Shown: positions 26,920-40,611, counted from the first letter of the stretch. The stretch is 50,664 bases of DNA from Candidatus Paracaedibacter symbiosus (GCF_000757605.1 NZ_JQAK01000001.1:446563-497226); one strand, 5' to 3'. A program made the numbers and translations. Notes: generated from the sequence alone by a model not told the origin.

Positions 26920-27818
26920 GAGAATATCCAAATGTCGATTGTTAAGCTTGAAAATATCAAAAATAAATAAGTAATGGAATAGCCAAAAAGTCGCATCGAC
27001 TTTTGGGATCCCGCCAGGAAGTATAGTTGTACTGCCAACAGTAGAAAACTTCCCCCAAGAACTAGTGCAATACTCAAATAAATCACAGATCCCATACCCA
27101 CAAAGTAGGGTGCTGCGGTTGCCAAAATTGTCAAAAGTGTATACCCAATGATTTGACGTTTTGTGGAGGCTTCCCCTGCAACGACAGGCATGACGGGCAC
27201 TTTTGCTTTGAGGTAATCATCATGGCGATAAAGAGAAAGTGCCCAAAAATGCGGAGGTGTCCATAAAAAGATAATGGTAAAAAGAATCCAGGCTTCTATG
27301 CCAACATGATTCGTCACGGCCGCCCAACCAATGACCGGTGGCAAAGCACCTGCAGCACCACCAATGACAATATTTTGTGCTGTCCATCGTTTTAGCCAAA
27401 CAGTATAAATCACCACATAAAAGAAAATGGTAAAGGCAAGCAACGCCGCACTCAGCCAATTGACTGCAATTCCCAAAACCATAACAGATGCAGCGCTCAA
27501 AATCATGCCAAAGGCTAAAGCATTATCCGGCGCAATACGACCTGCCGGCAAGGGCCTATCTTTGGTGCGTTGCATGATGGCGTCAATATCGCGGTCATAC
27601 CACATATTGAGACAACCAGAGGCGCCCGCGCCCACGCTAATGCATAGCACGGTGATAAATCCCAACAAAGGATGGATGTGACCAGGCGCCATCAAAATAC
27701 CACAGATTGCAGTAAAAATGGACAATGACATCACCCGCGGTTTTAGCAACGCAATGTAATCGCCCAACTCCTCAGATGGATCATCTATCTCATCAAAAGC
27801 TATCGCCTTATCAATCAT
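26916..27818 (-). CDS. ctaB: Protoheme IX farnesyltransferase CtaB
   Basis: A 300-aa UbiA-superfamily prenyltransferase that makes heme O from heme B, needed for the aa3/o-type oxidase. Signature [19 protein letters not shown] (first Asp-rich motif with Mg2+-binding residues) is followed by LPAGRI. Several helices follow, and the second Asp-containing loop is present ([12 protein letters not shown]). Located after ctaD on the same strand; the hairpin at 27888-27959 lies between the two. Overlaps the small downstream gene by four bases. Confidence 0.95.
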   Translation of the reverse strand: MIDKAIAFDEIDDPSEELGDYIALLKPRVMSLSIFTAICGILMAPGHIHPLLGFITVLCISVGAGASGCLNMWYDRDIDAIMQRTKDRPLPAGRIAPDNALAFGMILSAASVMVLGIAVNWLSAALLAFTIFFYVVIYTVWLKRWTAQNIVIGGAAGALPPVIGWAAVTNHVGIEAWILFTIIFLWTPPHFWALSLYRHDDYLKAKVPVMPVVAGEASTKRQIIGYTLLTILATAAPYFVGMGSVIYLSIALVLGGSFLLLAVQLYFLAGSQKSMRLFGYSITYLFLIFSSLTIDIWIFS

Positions 27819-27887
27819 GCAAATTCCTCTGCACCGTTAAAAATACATATCATTAGATTTACGGTAATTTGTTGAAAAAATATAGTT

Positions 27888-27959
27888 GAAAAAGACGCTT
27901 TATCCCCCCCCTCATTCTTTCTATTAAAGTATTTAGGGTATATATAAAGCGTCTTTTTC
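27888..27959 (-). terminator. Long-stem hairpin between ctaD and ctaB
   Basis: A perfect 16-base inverted repeat, GAAAAAGACGCTTTAT (27888-27903) and ATAAAGCGTCTTTTTC (27944-27959), separated by 40 bases including a run of eight C. A/T flanks on both sides make it a bidirectional terminator candidate. It may attenuate ctaB-coxF-ctaG relative to ctaC-ctaD rather than fully stop transcription. Confidence 0.6.
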
Positions 27960-27979
27960 ACTTAGCTGAAAAATTATTT

Positions 27980-29587
<1,608 letters not shown>

Positions 29588-29598
29588 CTACCTCTAAT

Positions 29599-30363
29599 TT
29601 ATTTTGCTTTTTTTGAATTGAGCCATTCGTCATAGTGTTGTTCAGAGACAACTTTGACTGCAATAGGCATAAACCCGTGTTTAACACCGCATAACTCCGA
29701 GCATTGACCATAATAGGTCCCCTCTTTTTCGATGCGGAACCAAGTTTCATTAAGACGGCCTGGAACAGCGTCTTTTTTAATGCCTAAAGAGGGAACAGCA
29801 AAGCTATGCAAAACGTCTTCTGACGTCACGACCACACGCACCGTTTTCCCCGCAGGAACAACAATTGGATTATCCACATCCAGCAATCGAAGTTGCCCTG
29901 GTTTTAGGTCTTTTTCTTCAATCATTAAACTATCAAACTGAACTTTTTGCTCAGGATATTCATACGTCCAATACCATTGATGCCCAATTGCCTTAACAGT
30001 TAAATCAGCATTTTCGATTTTACTAGCAAAAAACATCAGCTTGAGTGACGGAATCCCAATTACAACCAGAATCAACACAGGAAGTAAGGTCCACACAACC
30101 TCAAGCAATGTATGATGGGCTGTCTGGGAGGGAACAGGATTTCGAGAGGCGCGGAATCGATACAATACATAAACCAGAAGCGCTGTAACAAATATGGCGA
30201 TACACGTAATAATTACCAATAGCAGGTGATGCATTTCGTTGATCCCCTCCATAATTGGAGAGGCAGCTGACTGAAACCCTATCTGCCAAGGCTGCGGTAC
30301 AGCGGCATTGGCATTTTGACTGAGCAACGAAATTAAATGAATGACTCCATTTGCAACGGACAT
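29599..30363 (-). CDS. ctaC: Cytochrome c oxidase subunit II
   Basis: A 254-aa subunit carrying the CuA centre that takes electrons from cytochrome c. It has a short N-terminal leader, two transmembrane helices (about 45-68 and 85-107) and a periplasmic cupredoxin domain. CuA ligands are visible: the first histidine in EDVLHSFAVP, then C221, C225, H229 and M232 in CSELCGVKHGFM. The WYWTYEYPE aromatic patch for electron entry is present. No C-terminal cytochrome c domain. First gene of the cluster; its promoter must lie in 30364-30490. Confidence 0.96.
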   Translation of the reverse strand: MSVANGVIHLISLLSQNANAAVPQPWQIGFQSAASPIMEGINEMHHLLLVIITCIAIFVTALLVYVLYRFRASRNPVPSQTAHHTLLEVVWTLLPVLILVVIGIPSLKLMFFASKIENADLTVKAIGHQWYWTYEYPEQKVQFDSLMIEEKDLKPGQLRLLDVDNPIVVPAGKTVRVVVTSEDVLHSFAVPSLGIKKDAVPGRLNETWFRIEKEGTYYGQCSELCGVKHGFMPIAVKVVSEQHYDEWLNSKKAK

Positions 30364-30851
30364 TGTCGACCCTTAAAATTCAGTTTAATTAAAAATCTAT
30401 CAAAAACATTGTGCCTTTATTATGCACAAGAAACAAGAGGATTTAACAACTTCATTTAAGCTCGTTTAAAGTTTTCGTGAGATAAGTAAGCTCGCTCCTT
30501 ATTCTATACCAAAAAGTCTAATATAGAAAAAATTAAGAGGAGCGAGGCTTTCTTGCACCCTAAATTCCTTGATCTATTTTGTTTTTTGTTGGCAACTTTG
30601 GCGAACTAGATAAACTATTCCCTCTAAATTTAAATTCAATTTAGCTAAAAATAGCTTAAAAATTAGGGTGATTTACGAAAGGCGCCGGCGCATCTAGGAA
30701 ATTTTTTTAAGATTACTTTTTATCCTCAAACACTTTAAGTATGCAAAATTATGCCCTCCGATAGCGGGAAGCTTTTATAGTGAAACGATGCTAATAGTCA
30801 GCCCTTTTTAAAGCTTTAAGGAGGCGGAAGATTTTTTATGCAGGGGTGATG
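30364..30851. other. Intergenic between ilvA and ctaC
   Basis: No gene seen. It holds the long hairpin at 30491-30546, presumably the ctaC promoter, and a TATAGTGAA motif near 30777 of the type found at the ends of the element at 42883. A short TAAAGCTTTA palindrome lies near 30810. Confidence 0.4.
30491..30546. terminator. Hairpin in the ilvA-ctaC gap
   Basis: CTCGCTCCT (30491-30499) pairs with AGGAGCGAG (30538-30546), with an inner TTCTATA / TATAGAA match. It could end transcripts coming from the ilvA side, though ilvA ends 300 bases away, or act in the ctaC leader. No strong T tract. Confidence 0.4.
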
Positions 30852-32069
30852 TTAATCAAGAAGACGCGTGGGAAAGCCACCTTCTTGCAACTTTTCAATA
30901 ATTTTTTGTGCATGCTCAACATTTCTTGTCTCAATAACAGCATCCACCTCAGCCATCTTTGCGCCAATCAACGAAAATAAACGCTGATGATTGATCTCAA
31001 AAATATTACCACCATTCTCACCAATAATTTTTGAGAGTTTTGATAATACACCAGGCGCATCGTAAATTTGAATTTTCAACCTCACCATTTTCCCTTGGCG
31101 CACTAAAGATCGCAGGACCACTGACGATAGAATCCGCGCATCAACATTCGCGCCACAAATCACAACTCCTACTGTCTTGCCACTAAAAAGTTCAGGTTCC
31201 GTCAACAATGCCGCAATCCCAGAAGCCCCTGCCCCTTCTGCCACAACCTTGACGTGGGTTAAGAGATAGTCAATCGCTGCTTCAATGTGGTCCTCGCTGA
31301 CCCCAATCATGTCATGTAGTTTTTCTTTTAAAATGCTTTGCGTCAGCACCCCGGGTTGCTTCACAGCGATACCTTCAGCGAGTGGCAAAGTTCCTGCATC
31401 CGGTGGCATAAACCAACGTTCCGGATAAATGGCCTGAATCATTGCCGGGCAGTAGGTCGACTGCACACCGTAGATATGCATGTCAGGTTTCAACGTTTTT
31501 GCCACAATTGACATCCCTGCAGCCAAACCACCACCGCCAACTGGGATAATCAGAGTATCCAGCGCTGGTATATCCTCTAACATTTCCAGTGCCACCGTCC
31601 CTTGGCCTGCAATAATTGCTGGATCATCATAGGGATGAATCAAAGTGAAGCCTGCTTCAGCAATCAATTCTTGCGCTTTTACCCCGGCTTCACTCAAATT
31701 TTCACCCGACAATACAACCGTCGCGCCAAGCGCCTGCGTACGCTCAATCTTCGCCACCGGCGTATTGGTTGGCATAATAATTGTTGCCGGAATCCCCAAT
31801 TTGTGGGCATGATAGGCCACTCCTTGGGCATGATTACCTGCCGACATTGCCACCACTCCACGCTGTTGTTGGGTGGCAGTCAATTGCCTCATTTTGATCA
31901 ACGCTCCCCGCGGCTTAAAGGAATTTGTTACCTGAAGACTTTCTAACTTCAGATACACTTTACCTTGAATAAGCTTACCTAGCTCCAAACACTCTACTGT
32001 TGGTGTGCGAATGAGATTACCTTTAATTGCCTCAGCCGCTTGCTTTATTGCGTCAAATGTAACCGTCAT
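30852..32069 (-). CDS. ilvA: Threonine dehydratase (ammonia-lyase) with ACT domain
   Basis: A 405-aa PLP enzyme that deaminates threonine to 2-oxobutyrate. The PLP lysine is K52 in TNSFKPRGA; the phosphate-binding loop is GGGGLAAG; SAGNHAQGVAYHA is the substrate loop. A C-terminal ~75-residue ACT domain (VRLKIQIYDAPGVLSKLSK) is present, as in the 400-aa TdcB/IlvA-like group; the biosynthetic E. coli IlvA has a longer two-ACT regulatory part. It could serve isoleucine synthesis or threonine breakdown. No isoleucine genes are adjacent, so the role is open. Confidence 0.9.
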   Translation of the reverse strand: MTVTFDAIKQAAEAIKGNLIRTPTVECLELGKLIQGKVYLKLESLQVTNSFKPRGALIKMRQLTATQQQRGVVAMSAGNHAQGVAYHAHKLGIPATIIMPTNTPVAKIERTQALGATVVLSGENLSEAGVKAQELIAEAGFTLIHPYDDPAIIAGQGTVALEMLEDIPALDTLIIPVGGGGLAAGMSIVAKTLKPDMHIYGVQSTYCPAMIQAIYPERWFMPPDAGTLPLAEGIAVKQPGVLTQSILKEKLHDMIGVSEDHIEAAIDYLLTHVKVVAEGAGASGIAALLTEPELFSGKTVGVVICGANVDARILSSVVLRSLVRQGKMVRLKIQIYDAPGVLSKLSKIIGENGGNIFEINHQRLFSLIGAKMAEVDAVIETRNVEHAQKIIEKLQEGGFPTRLLD

Positions 32070-32244
32070 TTTTGTAAATACTTTATCGTTTATTTTTAAT
32101 ACACGTTCATGTCCTTTGATAATGACACAATTTAGTTAAAATTTTCTACTCTATTTAAAAAGGTGGAGGGAATGTTACGCTGACTCCACGTTTTGTTTTT
32201 AAAACGAATAAAAATAAGTTAAATTTTATTTATACTTAAACTCA

Positions 32245-33102
32245 ATGAAAAATGGCACCATGATAGAACCTAAACAAAACGCACTCCTTTGCCTAGCAAC
32301 CGACGGATTTCATAAGGTAAGTTATACGGATTGGGGGAGCCTTGACTCCCAGAAAATTGCAATTTGTGTCCATGGAGTGTCGCGTAATGGTCGCGATTTT
32401 GATTACTTAGCGCGTGCATTAGCGGCGGATGGTTACCGAGTCATTTGTCCAGATATGCCGGGGCGTGGTAAAAGTGATTGGCTGCCCCTTGCTCTTGATT
32501 ATAACATGCCGCTGATGGCCACTATTCTGACCACTTTCATTAACGTTTTTCCCAGCGATGAATTGTTATGGATTGGTACCTCTATGGGTGGATTACTTGG
32601 GATGCTGATGGCCTCCCGTGCTAATACGCCTATTAAAAAACTAATCCTCAACGACGTGGGGCCCCATCTTAATGCGGAACCTTTAAAAAAAATCGTGCAA
32701 TACTTGAGTTTAATGCCGACCTTTAAAACCCGGGATCTTGCCAAACATTTTTTGAGCCAAATTCTCGCCCCGTTTGGCGTAAAAACAGACGAGCATCTAG
32801 ACCACCTCACCACTTACAGTTTTTTCGTAAATGATCAAGGGGAATATCAACTCGCCTATGACCCAAAAATCCTAAGCACTTTTCAAGCAGAAGAAGCCAA
32901 TCTTTGGCCATTTTGGGAGCCGATTGAATGCCCCATTCTGATATTACGGGGAAAAAATTCAGAGATTCTCACAAAAGAAACAGCAATGAAGATGCTGGAA
33001 AAACCCCACGTTGCTTTGGCAGAATTCGAAGGTGTTGCTCATGCTCCAGCCTTAATGGATGATGAGCAGATCATGACAATCATCCAATGGTTAAAAAAAT
33101 AA
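32245..33102 (+). CDS. Alpha/beta hydrolase
   Basis: A 285-aa single-domain hydrolase. Seen: the oxyanion-hole region CVHGVSRNGRDFD (about 42-53), PDMPGRGKSDW, the nucleophile elbow GTSMGG with Ser113, a likely acid in ILRGKNSEILT, and the histidine in FEGVAHAPALMD. Its substrate cannot be told from sequence; such proteins include esterases and C-C bond hydrolases. An alternative ATG five codons in (MIEPKQ) is possible. It stands alone, transcribed away from ilvA. Confidence 0.8.
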   Translation: MKNGTMIEPKQNALLCLATDGFHKVSYTDWGSLDSQKIAICVHGVSRNGRDFDYLARALAADGYRVICPDMPGRGKSDWLPLALDYNMPLMATILTTFINVFPSDELLWIGTSMGGLLGMLMASRANTPIKKLILNDVGPHLNAEPLKKIVQYLSLMPTFKTRDLAKHFLSQILAPFGVKTDEHLDHLTTYSFFVNDQGEYQLAYDPKILSTFQAEEANLWPFWEPIECPILILRGKNSEILTKETAMKMLEKPHVALAEFEGVAHAPALMDDEQIMTIIQWLKK

Positions 33103-33185
33103 GACTAACACCATTTTAGTCGCTTTTTGATTATTATCTAAAGCTATATCAGCCCCGTTATAGTAAACAGAGGGTACAATGTGCA

Positions 33186-33203
33186 TCCCCTTGGGCAAGG
33201 GGA
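33186..33203 (+). terminator. Small hairpin after the hydrolase gene
   Basis: TCCCCTT GGGC AAGGGGA, 83 bases after the stop, without a T run. Weak candidate. Confidence 0.3.
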
Positions 33204-33377
33204 CATCCTCTTAAATCTCCCAACCCCTGCTTTTATAAACCGCGCGCCATCCTTCCCAAAATACCGCCTCCGCAAAGAAAAAAGCTGACTATTATAAAAA
33301 TGAATAAATTATCATATACAAATTTATCAAAAATTGATTTAATAGACTAATATGAATTTGCCTTACAGGATTTTTAA

Positions 33378-34541
33378 ATGTCTGGCCTTAAACACTTCGT
33401 TTTTCATCAATTAAAAAGAGCTTGGCTATATTTAAAAAAATTCTGGAAGCCACTGGCAATTATGGTTACCGTGATTGCACTTATTATTGCCGCCAAAATA
33501 GTTCCATCCCTCTTTATGGATTTTACACCTCCCCCGGTTGCAGTGGCAGCAATCCCAGCTGTAGAAGAAACGTGGCATAGAGAACTCCCCGCCATTGGCA
33601 CATTGCAGGCAGTCCAGTCTGTCACCATTGCTCCTGAAGTGGAAGGGCGCATCACCGCTATCCACTTTAAAGCTGGGCAAACAGTGATAGCAGGTGATCC
33701 AATCATTCAACTCAACGATGCAACAGAACAAGCTGATCTTACCCGCTTTGCGGCTCAGTTAACCTACGCTCAAGCTACCGTCAATCGTTCGAAAAAATTG
33801 ATCAAAAGCAGTTTTGAATCACAAGCAGATCTTGACCAAAAATCGGCAACAGAGTTGCAAAACGAAGCGCAAGTGATGCAGGCAAAAGCTGTTATTGACA
33901 AAAAAAATGTACGGGCTCCTTTTGACGGTATTTTAGGAATCCGCCAGGTTGATCTGGGTCAATATTTGCAACCAGGAACAACTGTTGTCACGTTAACAAA
34001 TGCCAAAAAACTTTTTGTTAACTTTACTCGCCCCGAACGGGATCGGGCTATTATTTCAGTTGGTCAAAAAGTGATGGTCAAGGTTGATGCCTTTCCTAAT
34101 AAAAAATTTGAGTCAATTGTCACGACCATTGAGCCACAGATAAGTGCTGAAACCCGCAACATTAAAATTCAAGCCACCATGGATAATGATGACTTATTAT
34201 TGTCTCCTGGCATGTTTGCCTCACTGAAACTCATCCTTCCCACAGAAGATCATGTCGTCACTGTCCCAGAGACAGCTGTCGATTTCTCCCTGTACGGGAA
34301 TGCTGTTTATGTCATCGTGGAAGATGGAAAAGATAAAAAAGGGACTCCGCGCACAATCGTCAAACGCCATTACGTTGAGGTTGGTGAACACCAGAAAGGT
34401 AAAGCCTCTATTCTTAAAGGAATTAAGGCAGGTGACCTTGTTGTGGTTTCGGGACAATTAAAACTTGATGATGGAACTAACGTTGTGGTTGATAAAGGGG
34501 CGCCACCCCTCACACCACCAGAGAAACTAACGATTTATTAG
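33378..34541 (+). CDS. RND efflux periplasmic adaptor (membrane fusion protein)
   Basis: A 387-aa adaptor of the MexH/AcrA class. One N-terminal transmembrane anchor (about 24-46) with no lipobox; then the lipoyl/barrel-sandwich half-motif (PEVEGRITAIHFKAGQTV), a short alpha-hairpin (about 115-180), the second lipoyl half (VRAPFDGILGIRQVDLGQYL), the beta-barrel and the membrane-proximal domain. It bridges the inner-membrane pump to an outer-membrane channel. The pump gene begins eight bases downstream. No TolC-type channel gene follows, so a shared channel elsewhere must be used. Confidence 0.92.
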   Translation: MSGLKHFVFHQLKRAWLYLKKFWKPLAIMVTVIALIIAAKIVPSLFMDFTPPPVAVAAIPAVEETWHRELPAIGTLQAVQSVTIAPEVEGRITAIHFKAGQTVIAGDPIIQLNDATEQADLTRFAAQLTYAQATVNRSKKLIKSSFESQADLDQKSATELQNEAQVMQAKAVIDKKNVRAPFDGILGIRQVDLGQYLQPGTTVVTLTNAKKLFVNFTRPERDRAIISVGQKVMVKVDAFPNKKFESIVTTIEPQISAETRNIKIQATMDNDDLLLSPGMFASLKLILPTEDHVVTVPETAVDFSLYGNAVYVIVEDGKDKKGTPRTIVKRHYVEVGEHQKGKASILKGIKAGDLVVVSGQLKLDDGTNVVVDKGAPPLTPPEKLTIY

Positions 34542-34549
34542 GTAATAAA

Positions 34550-37500
34550 ATGCGTTTCACAGATATTTTTGTCCGCCGACCTATTCTTGCTGGGGTTGTA
34601 AATGTCTTGATTTTACTGATTGGGTTGAGTTCACTTAACTCTCTTACTGTCAGACAATATCCAGAACTCACCAATACAGTGGTTACCATCACGACTATTT
34701 ATCCAGGGGCCACTGCAGAACTTATGCAGGGATTTGTGACAACACCAATCCAACAATCGGTCGCCTCAGCCGATGGGGTGGAATATCTCACTTCTGCAAG
34801 CAAGCAAGGGACCAGCACGATTACCGCCTACATTCGACTTAACTTTCCTCCTGATGTGGCGATGACCGAAATCATGGCCAAAGTCCAAGAAGTCAACAGT
34901 ATCTTGCCAAAAGAAATTCAATCTCCTGTGATTTCTAAATCAACGGGGGAAACCTATGATATTCTTTATGTGGGTTTTAGTTGCCCTGATATGACGGACG
35001 AACAAATCACTGACTATATTAAACGGCAGATTCAACCACGCGTCTCAACGATTTCAGGAGTGGCGGGTATCGATTTAATTGGAGCACAAACATTCGCGAT
35101 GCGCCTGTGGATTGACCCAAACAAAATGAGTGCCCGTGATGTCTCAGCAACAGACATTTATAATGCCCTCCTCAAAAACAATTATCAATCGGCCCCCGGG
35201 CAGACAAAAGGGCATTTTGTCACCTACCATGTTCAAGCCAACACAGATCTTGAAAGTGTGGAACAATTCAAAGATATGATCATCAAAAGTGATGGCTTAA
35301 GTGTAGTTCGCATGGGTGATATTGCTTATATTGAGCTCTCTTCTGAAAACTATGATTCTATTGTGAAAATGAATGGGCAACAATCCGTATTTATCGGTAT
35401 TAAAAATACCCCAACATCAAATCCTCTCACGGTCGTTAGCAATGTTTTAAAAATGCTGGAAGAGTATAAACCCAACCTTCCCCCTCATTTTACTTACACC
35501 GTTGCGTATGACTCAACAGAATTTATTGTTGAATCTATCGGTGAAGTAATCCAAACTCTCGGCGAAGCGATTTTGATTGTGATTGTCGTCATCTTCTTAT
35601 TCTTAGGAAGTTTCCGCGCCGTTACCATTCCTGTTGTGACTATTCCACTCTCGATTATTGGGGTTGCTACGGTTCTACTTACCCTTGGCTTTAGTATTAA
35701 TCTGTTGACTCTTTTGGCGATGGTATTGGCCATAGGTTTGGTGGTGGATGATGCGATTGTGGTGGTCGAAAATGTCTACCGTCATATTGCGACGGGAAAA
35801 ACACCCTTTGAAGCCGCCATTATTGGATCACGTGAAATTGCCGTTCCTGTCATCACGATGACGATTACTCTTGTTGCCGTCTATACGCCAATTGCTTTTA
35901 TGGGGGGAGTTACTGGAACATTGTTTCGCGAATTTGCTCTCACCCTAGCAGGATCTGTGGTTATTTCAGGGATTGTGGCGTTAACTCTCTCGCCAATGAT
36001 GTGTTCTAAGATCCTTACAAAAGAAGCCCTCAGTGGCAGCTTTGCTTTGAAGATTGAACATCTATTTCATGAATTAAGTATGAAATATCAAAGAATCTTA
36101 AAAAACGTCATTCAAAAGCGCCATGTTGTTATCTTCGTCTTCGTTTTGATTTTAGGGACAAGCTGGTTTTTCACTCTCTTTATTCCATCAGAACTTGCTC
36201 CACACGAGGATCAAGGGATTGTGATGGTGTCAACCAAGGCGCCTCAATATGCCAACATTGACTACACTTCCTATTATACTGATCGTCTTTATGATATCTT
36301 AAAGGAAAACCATGAACGGCATATGATCTTCACCTTTGCAGGTCTTACAACTTATAATGATGGGTTTGGAGGGCTGATTTTAAAACCTTGGAGTAAAAGA
36401 AAACGCTCATCCCACCAAATATTAGCTGAGATGCAAGGGAAATTTGGCGGCATCACTGGGATACAAGCATTTGCTTTTGAGCCTGCTCCTCTTCCAGGTA
36501 GTGCTGGTGGCCTTCCCATTCAGTTTGTGATCAACAGTATGGCTGACCACCGGGTAATTTTCCAAGTTATGGAAAAGCTCAAAGCTGATGCTATGAAAAG
36601 TGGGCACTTCATGGTGGTGGACAGTGATTTAAACTTCAACAATCCAACCCTTAAAATTGACATTAACCATTCCAAAGCCACCCAAATGAATGCTAGCATG
36701 CAAGATATTGGCTCTACTTTGGCGCTGATGATGGGAGAAAACTATGTCAACTTTTTCAATCTCTATGGACGGAGCTATAAAGTCATCCCGATGTCAGAAC
36801 GAGGCTTTCGCCTTACTCCTGAAAGTGTGGGTGACTTTTACATTAATATGTCCAATGGGCGCCAATTCCCCCTCAATACGATAGCTGATTTGAGAATTGA
36901 AACCCAGGCCAATCAGCTCTATCAATTTAACCAAATTAACTCTGCCACTTTCCAAGCTATGTTAATGCCTCATGCGAAGATGGGCGACGCAATCAGCTAT
37001 TTGATTTCCTATGGAAAACAAAATCTACCCGCTGGGTTTACCTATGACTTTTTGTCCGAATCGCGTCAATATGTTCAGGAAGGAAATGCCCTTTATGCGA
37101 TATTCATTTTTGCCGTTGTCATCATTTTCTTGGTTCTTGCCGCCCAATTTGAAAGTTTACGAGATCCGTTTGTAATTATGCTAAGTGTCCCTATGTCAAT
37201 CTTTGGCGCTTTGTTCATTCTCTTCTTAGGTACTGCATCTTTAAATATTTATTCCGAAATTGGCCTTATTACCCTGGTGGGTCTCATCACCAAACATGGG
37301 ATTTTAATTGTCGAGTTTGCCAATCAACTTCAACTTGACCACGGCCGAACCCGAGAACAAGCAATCGTTGAATCTGCAACCATTCGCCTGCGACCAATTT
37401 TAATGACTACAGCGGCGATGGTTGTGGGCCTTGTACCATTGCTGATGGCCACAGGTGCTGGTGCTGCCAGTCGGTTCAGCATCGGCATTGTGATTGTTGC

Positions 37501-37606
37501 GGGTATGCTGATTGGAACAACTTTTACAATTTTTGTCGTTCCCTCCTTCTATATGTTAATTAGTCGTCCAAAAACGGCGTTACCGGATATTAGCCATATA
37601 GAGTGA
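34550..37606 (+). CDS. RND (HAE1-type) multidrug efflux permease
   Basis: A 1018-aa proton-driven pump of normal length, with twelve helices and two large periplasmic loops. TM1 start FVRRPILAGVVNVL; TM4 proton-relay aspartates in GLVVDDAIVVVENVYR; the TM10 lysine in GLITKHGILIVEFANQ. The porter-domain hallmark PGATAELMQGFVTTPIQQ is present. Closest in style to MexI/MdtB-like pumps rather than heavy-metal CusA. The substrate range (drugs, host compounds, lipids) cannot be told. Forms an operon with the adaptor; a hairpin follows 60 bases after the stop. Confidence 0.94.
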   Translation: MRFTDIFVRRPILAGVVNVLILLIGLSSLNSLTVRQYPELTNTVVTITTIYPGATAELMQGFVTTPIQQSVASADGVEYLTSASKQGTSTITAYIRLNFPPDVAMTEIMAKVQEVNSILPKEIQSPVISKSTGETYDILYVGFSCPDMTDEQITDYIKRQIQPRVSTISGVAGIDLIGAQTFAMRLWIDPNKMSARDVSATDIYNALLKNNYQSAPGQTKGHFVTYHVQANTDLESVEQFKDMIIKSDGLSVVRMGDIAYIELSSENYDSIVKMNGQQSVFIGIKNTPTSNPLTVVSNVLKMLEEYKPNLPPHFTYTVAYDSTEFIVESIGEVIQTLGEAILIVIVVIFLFLGSFRAVTIPVVTIPLSIIGVATVLLTLGFSINLLTLLAMVLAIGLVVDDAIVVVENVYRHIATGKTPFEAAIIGSREIAVPVITMTITLVAVYTPIAFMGGVTGTLFREFALTLAGSVVISGIVALTLSPMMCSKILTKEALSGSFALKIEHLFHELSMKYQRILKNVIQKRHVVIFVFVLILGTSWFFTLFIPSELAPHEDQGIVMVSTKAPQYANIDYTSYYTDRLYDILKENHERHMIFTFAGLTTYNDGFGGLILKPWSKRKRSSHQILAEMQGKFGGITGIQAFAFEPAPLPGSAGGLPIQFVINSMADHRVIFQVMEKLKADAMKSGHFMVVDSDLNFNNPTLKIDINHSKATQMNASMQDIGSTLALMMGENYVNFFNLYGRSYKVIPMSERGFRLTPESVGDFYINMSNGRQFPLNTIADLRIETQANQLYQFNQINSATFQAMLMPHAKMGDAISYLISYGKQNLPAGFTYDFLSESRQYVQEGNALYAIFIFAVVIIFLVLAAQFESLRDPFVIMLSVPMSIFGALFILFLGTASLNIYSEIGLITLVGLITKHGILIVEFANQLQLDHGRTREQAIVESATIRLRPILMTTAAMVVGLVPLLMATGAGAASRFSIGIVIVAGMLIGTTFTIFVVPSFYMLISRPKTALPDISHIE

Positions 37607-37667
37607 CTTAGCCCAAAACTGCGCTATAAAACGTGCCACTTCGGATGAGAGTTATTATAAAAGGATG

Positions 37668-37690
37668 AGGAGAGCCTGCTCTCCTTTATA
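37668..37690 (+). terminator. Probable terminator of the RND operon
   Basis: AGGAGAG CCTG CTCTCCT, a perfect 7-bp stem with a four-base loop, followed by TTATACTG. GC-rich stem, modest T tract. Confidence 0.5.
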
Positions 37691-37718
37691 CTGCAGAAAC
37701 TGCACTCATGCTGCTCTC

Positions 37719-38496
37719 TTACCTTTGGCTCATTGGCCGTTGCTGTGGCTGATATTGTTGTTGTAATAGGGGCCGTTGTCCTGTTGGCTGCTGAGGAGGA
37801 ATTGGGCGCCGGCTCTGTTGAAGATTTATTGGTGCCCTTCCCGCCTGAGATAATGGCCTTGGTTGATTGTTGGCAATGACAGATTACCTTAAAGCTGTAT
37901 TTTTAGTGTATTGCGATTGGCTACCACTTAAGCTTCTAACATGGCGATAATAATCTATTTTGGCTTTACAGACAAAAGGGCGTAAATCTTTTTTCGCATC
38001 TCGTTCTGCCAATGCTTCCTTAATATCATTAATCGCTTTATAAAATTCAGGACTAGTCAGCAACTGTTGAACTGCAACCCGCATTTGAGTGAGGTTTTTC
38101 TCACTAAAATCATCAAATTTTTTAGTTTCAACCTTGAATGAAAGACGATTATAAGTGATACCAGGGATAAGTTTCATCATCATATCTGTCAGCCCAGATC
38201 GCCCCCTCGATTGTTGACGAGATTGTTGACGAGATTGTTGGCGCTAGCATGGTAGGAAAACCTCCCGCTGTCGCCCCCTTTGAGGTCACCCTACGTGGTT
38301 CCTCCAAATTGCCGCTGGCAATGGAGATAACAACATATCTTCTGCCAGGGTAGATTTTTTGCGCCTCTAACAACCCCAAAAGAGTTGGCGACATTGCAAA
38401 AAACCCAGCATCTACCAAGGCTCGATCTTTACCACTAATCTTCTTTTCAAAGGGTTTATAGAATACTGGTGCCGCACTTGAGGCGCGAACAGCTTC
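37719..38496 (-). pseudogene. Decayed patatin-like phospholipase gene
   Basis: Only the C-terminal half of a patatin is left. From 38496, just after a TGA, the frame reads EAVRASSAAPVFYKPFEKK and then LVDAGFFAMSPTLLGLLEA. This contains the catalytic aspartate motif (normally DGG) as VDAG; the N-terminal half with GxSxG is missing. The frame then changes near the 12-bp repeat (38209-38240) to give RQQSRQQSRQQSRGRSGL and continues to a TAA at 37886-37884. Past that stop, the same frame runs on through a Pro/Gln-rich tail (RRPIPPQQPTGQRPLLQQQ) to a TAA at 37719, so the stop is probably a nonsense mutation. Patatins are common effectors in intracellular bacteria. The nearest intact pieces are 89 and 99 codons. 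Confidence 0.75.
38209..38240 (-). repeat. 12-bp tandem repeat in the patatin remnant
   Basis: GATTGTTGACGA occurs twice in full and a third time in part. In one minus-strand frame it codes RQQS three times; in another, TISS. Unit length is a multiple of three, so copy number changes keep the frame. Confidence 0.7.
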
Positions 38497-38548
38497 TCAT
38501 AAATACGCATTCTTCTGAACGCCTTCACACGCGTCTACGGTTGAAAAC

Positions 38549-38578
38549 AAAAAAGCTCTGGAAAACCAGAGCTTTTTT
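38549..38578 (-). terminator. Terminator of groES-groEL
   Basis: AAAAAAGCTCTGG AAAA CCAGAGCTTTTTT: a perfect stem of eight G/C-containing pairs with A/T flanks, 29 bases past the groEL stop. Works in both directions. Confidence 0.88.
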
Positions 38579-38606
38579 GATTGAGAAAGAAACGTTGGGT
38601 AGAGGA

Positions 38607-40585
<1,979 letters not shown>

Positions 40586-40611
40586 TGCTGTATCTCCTTT
40601 AATTACTTATA

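Noticed and set aside
37719-38496. CRISPR-like array at the 12-bp repeats
   Set aside because: Units are 12 bp, directly abutting without spacers and inside a coding remnant; no cas genes in the window.
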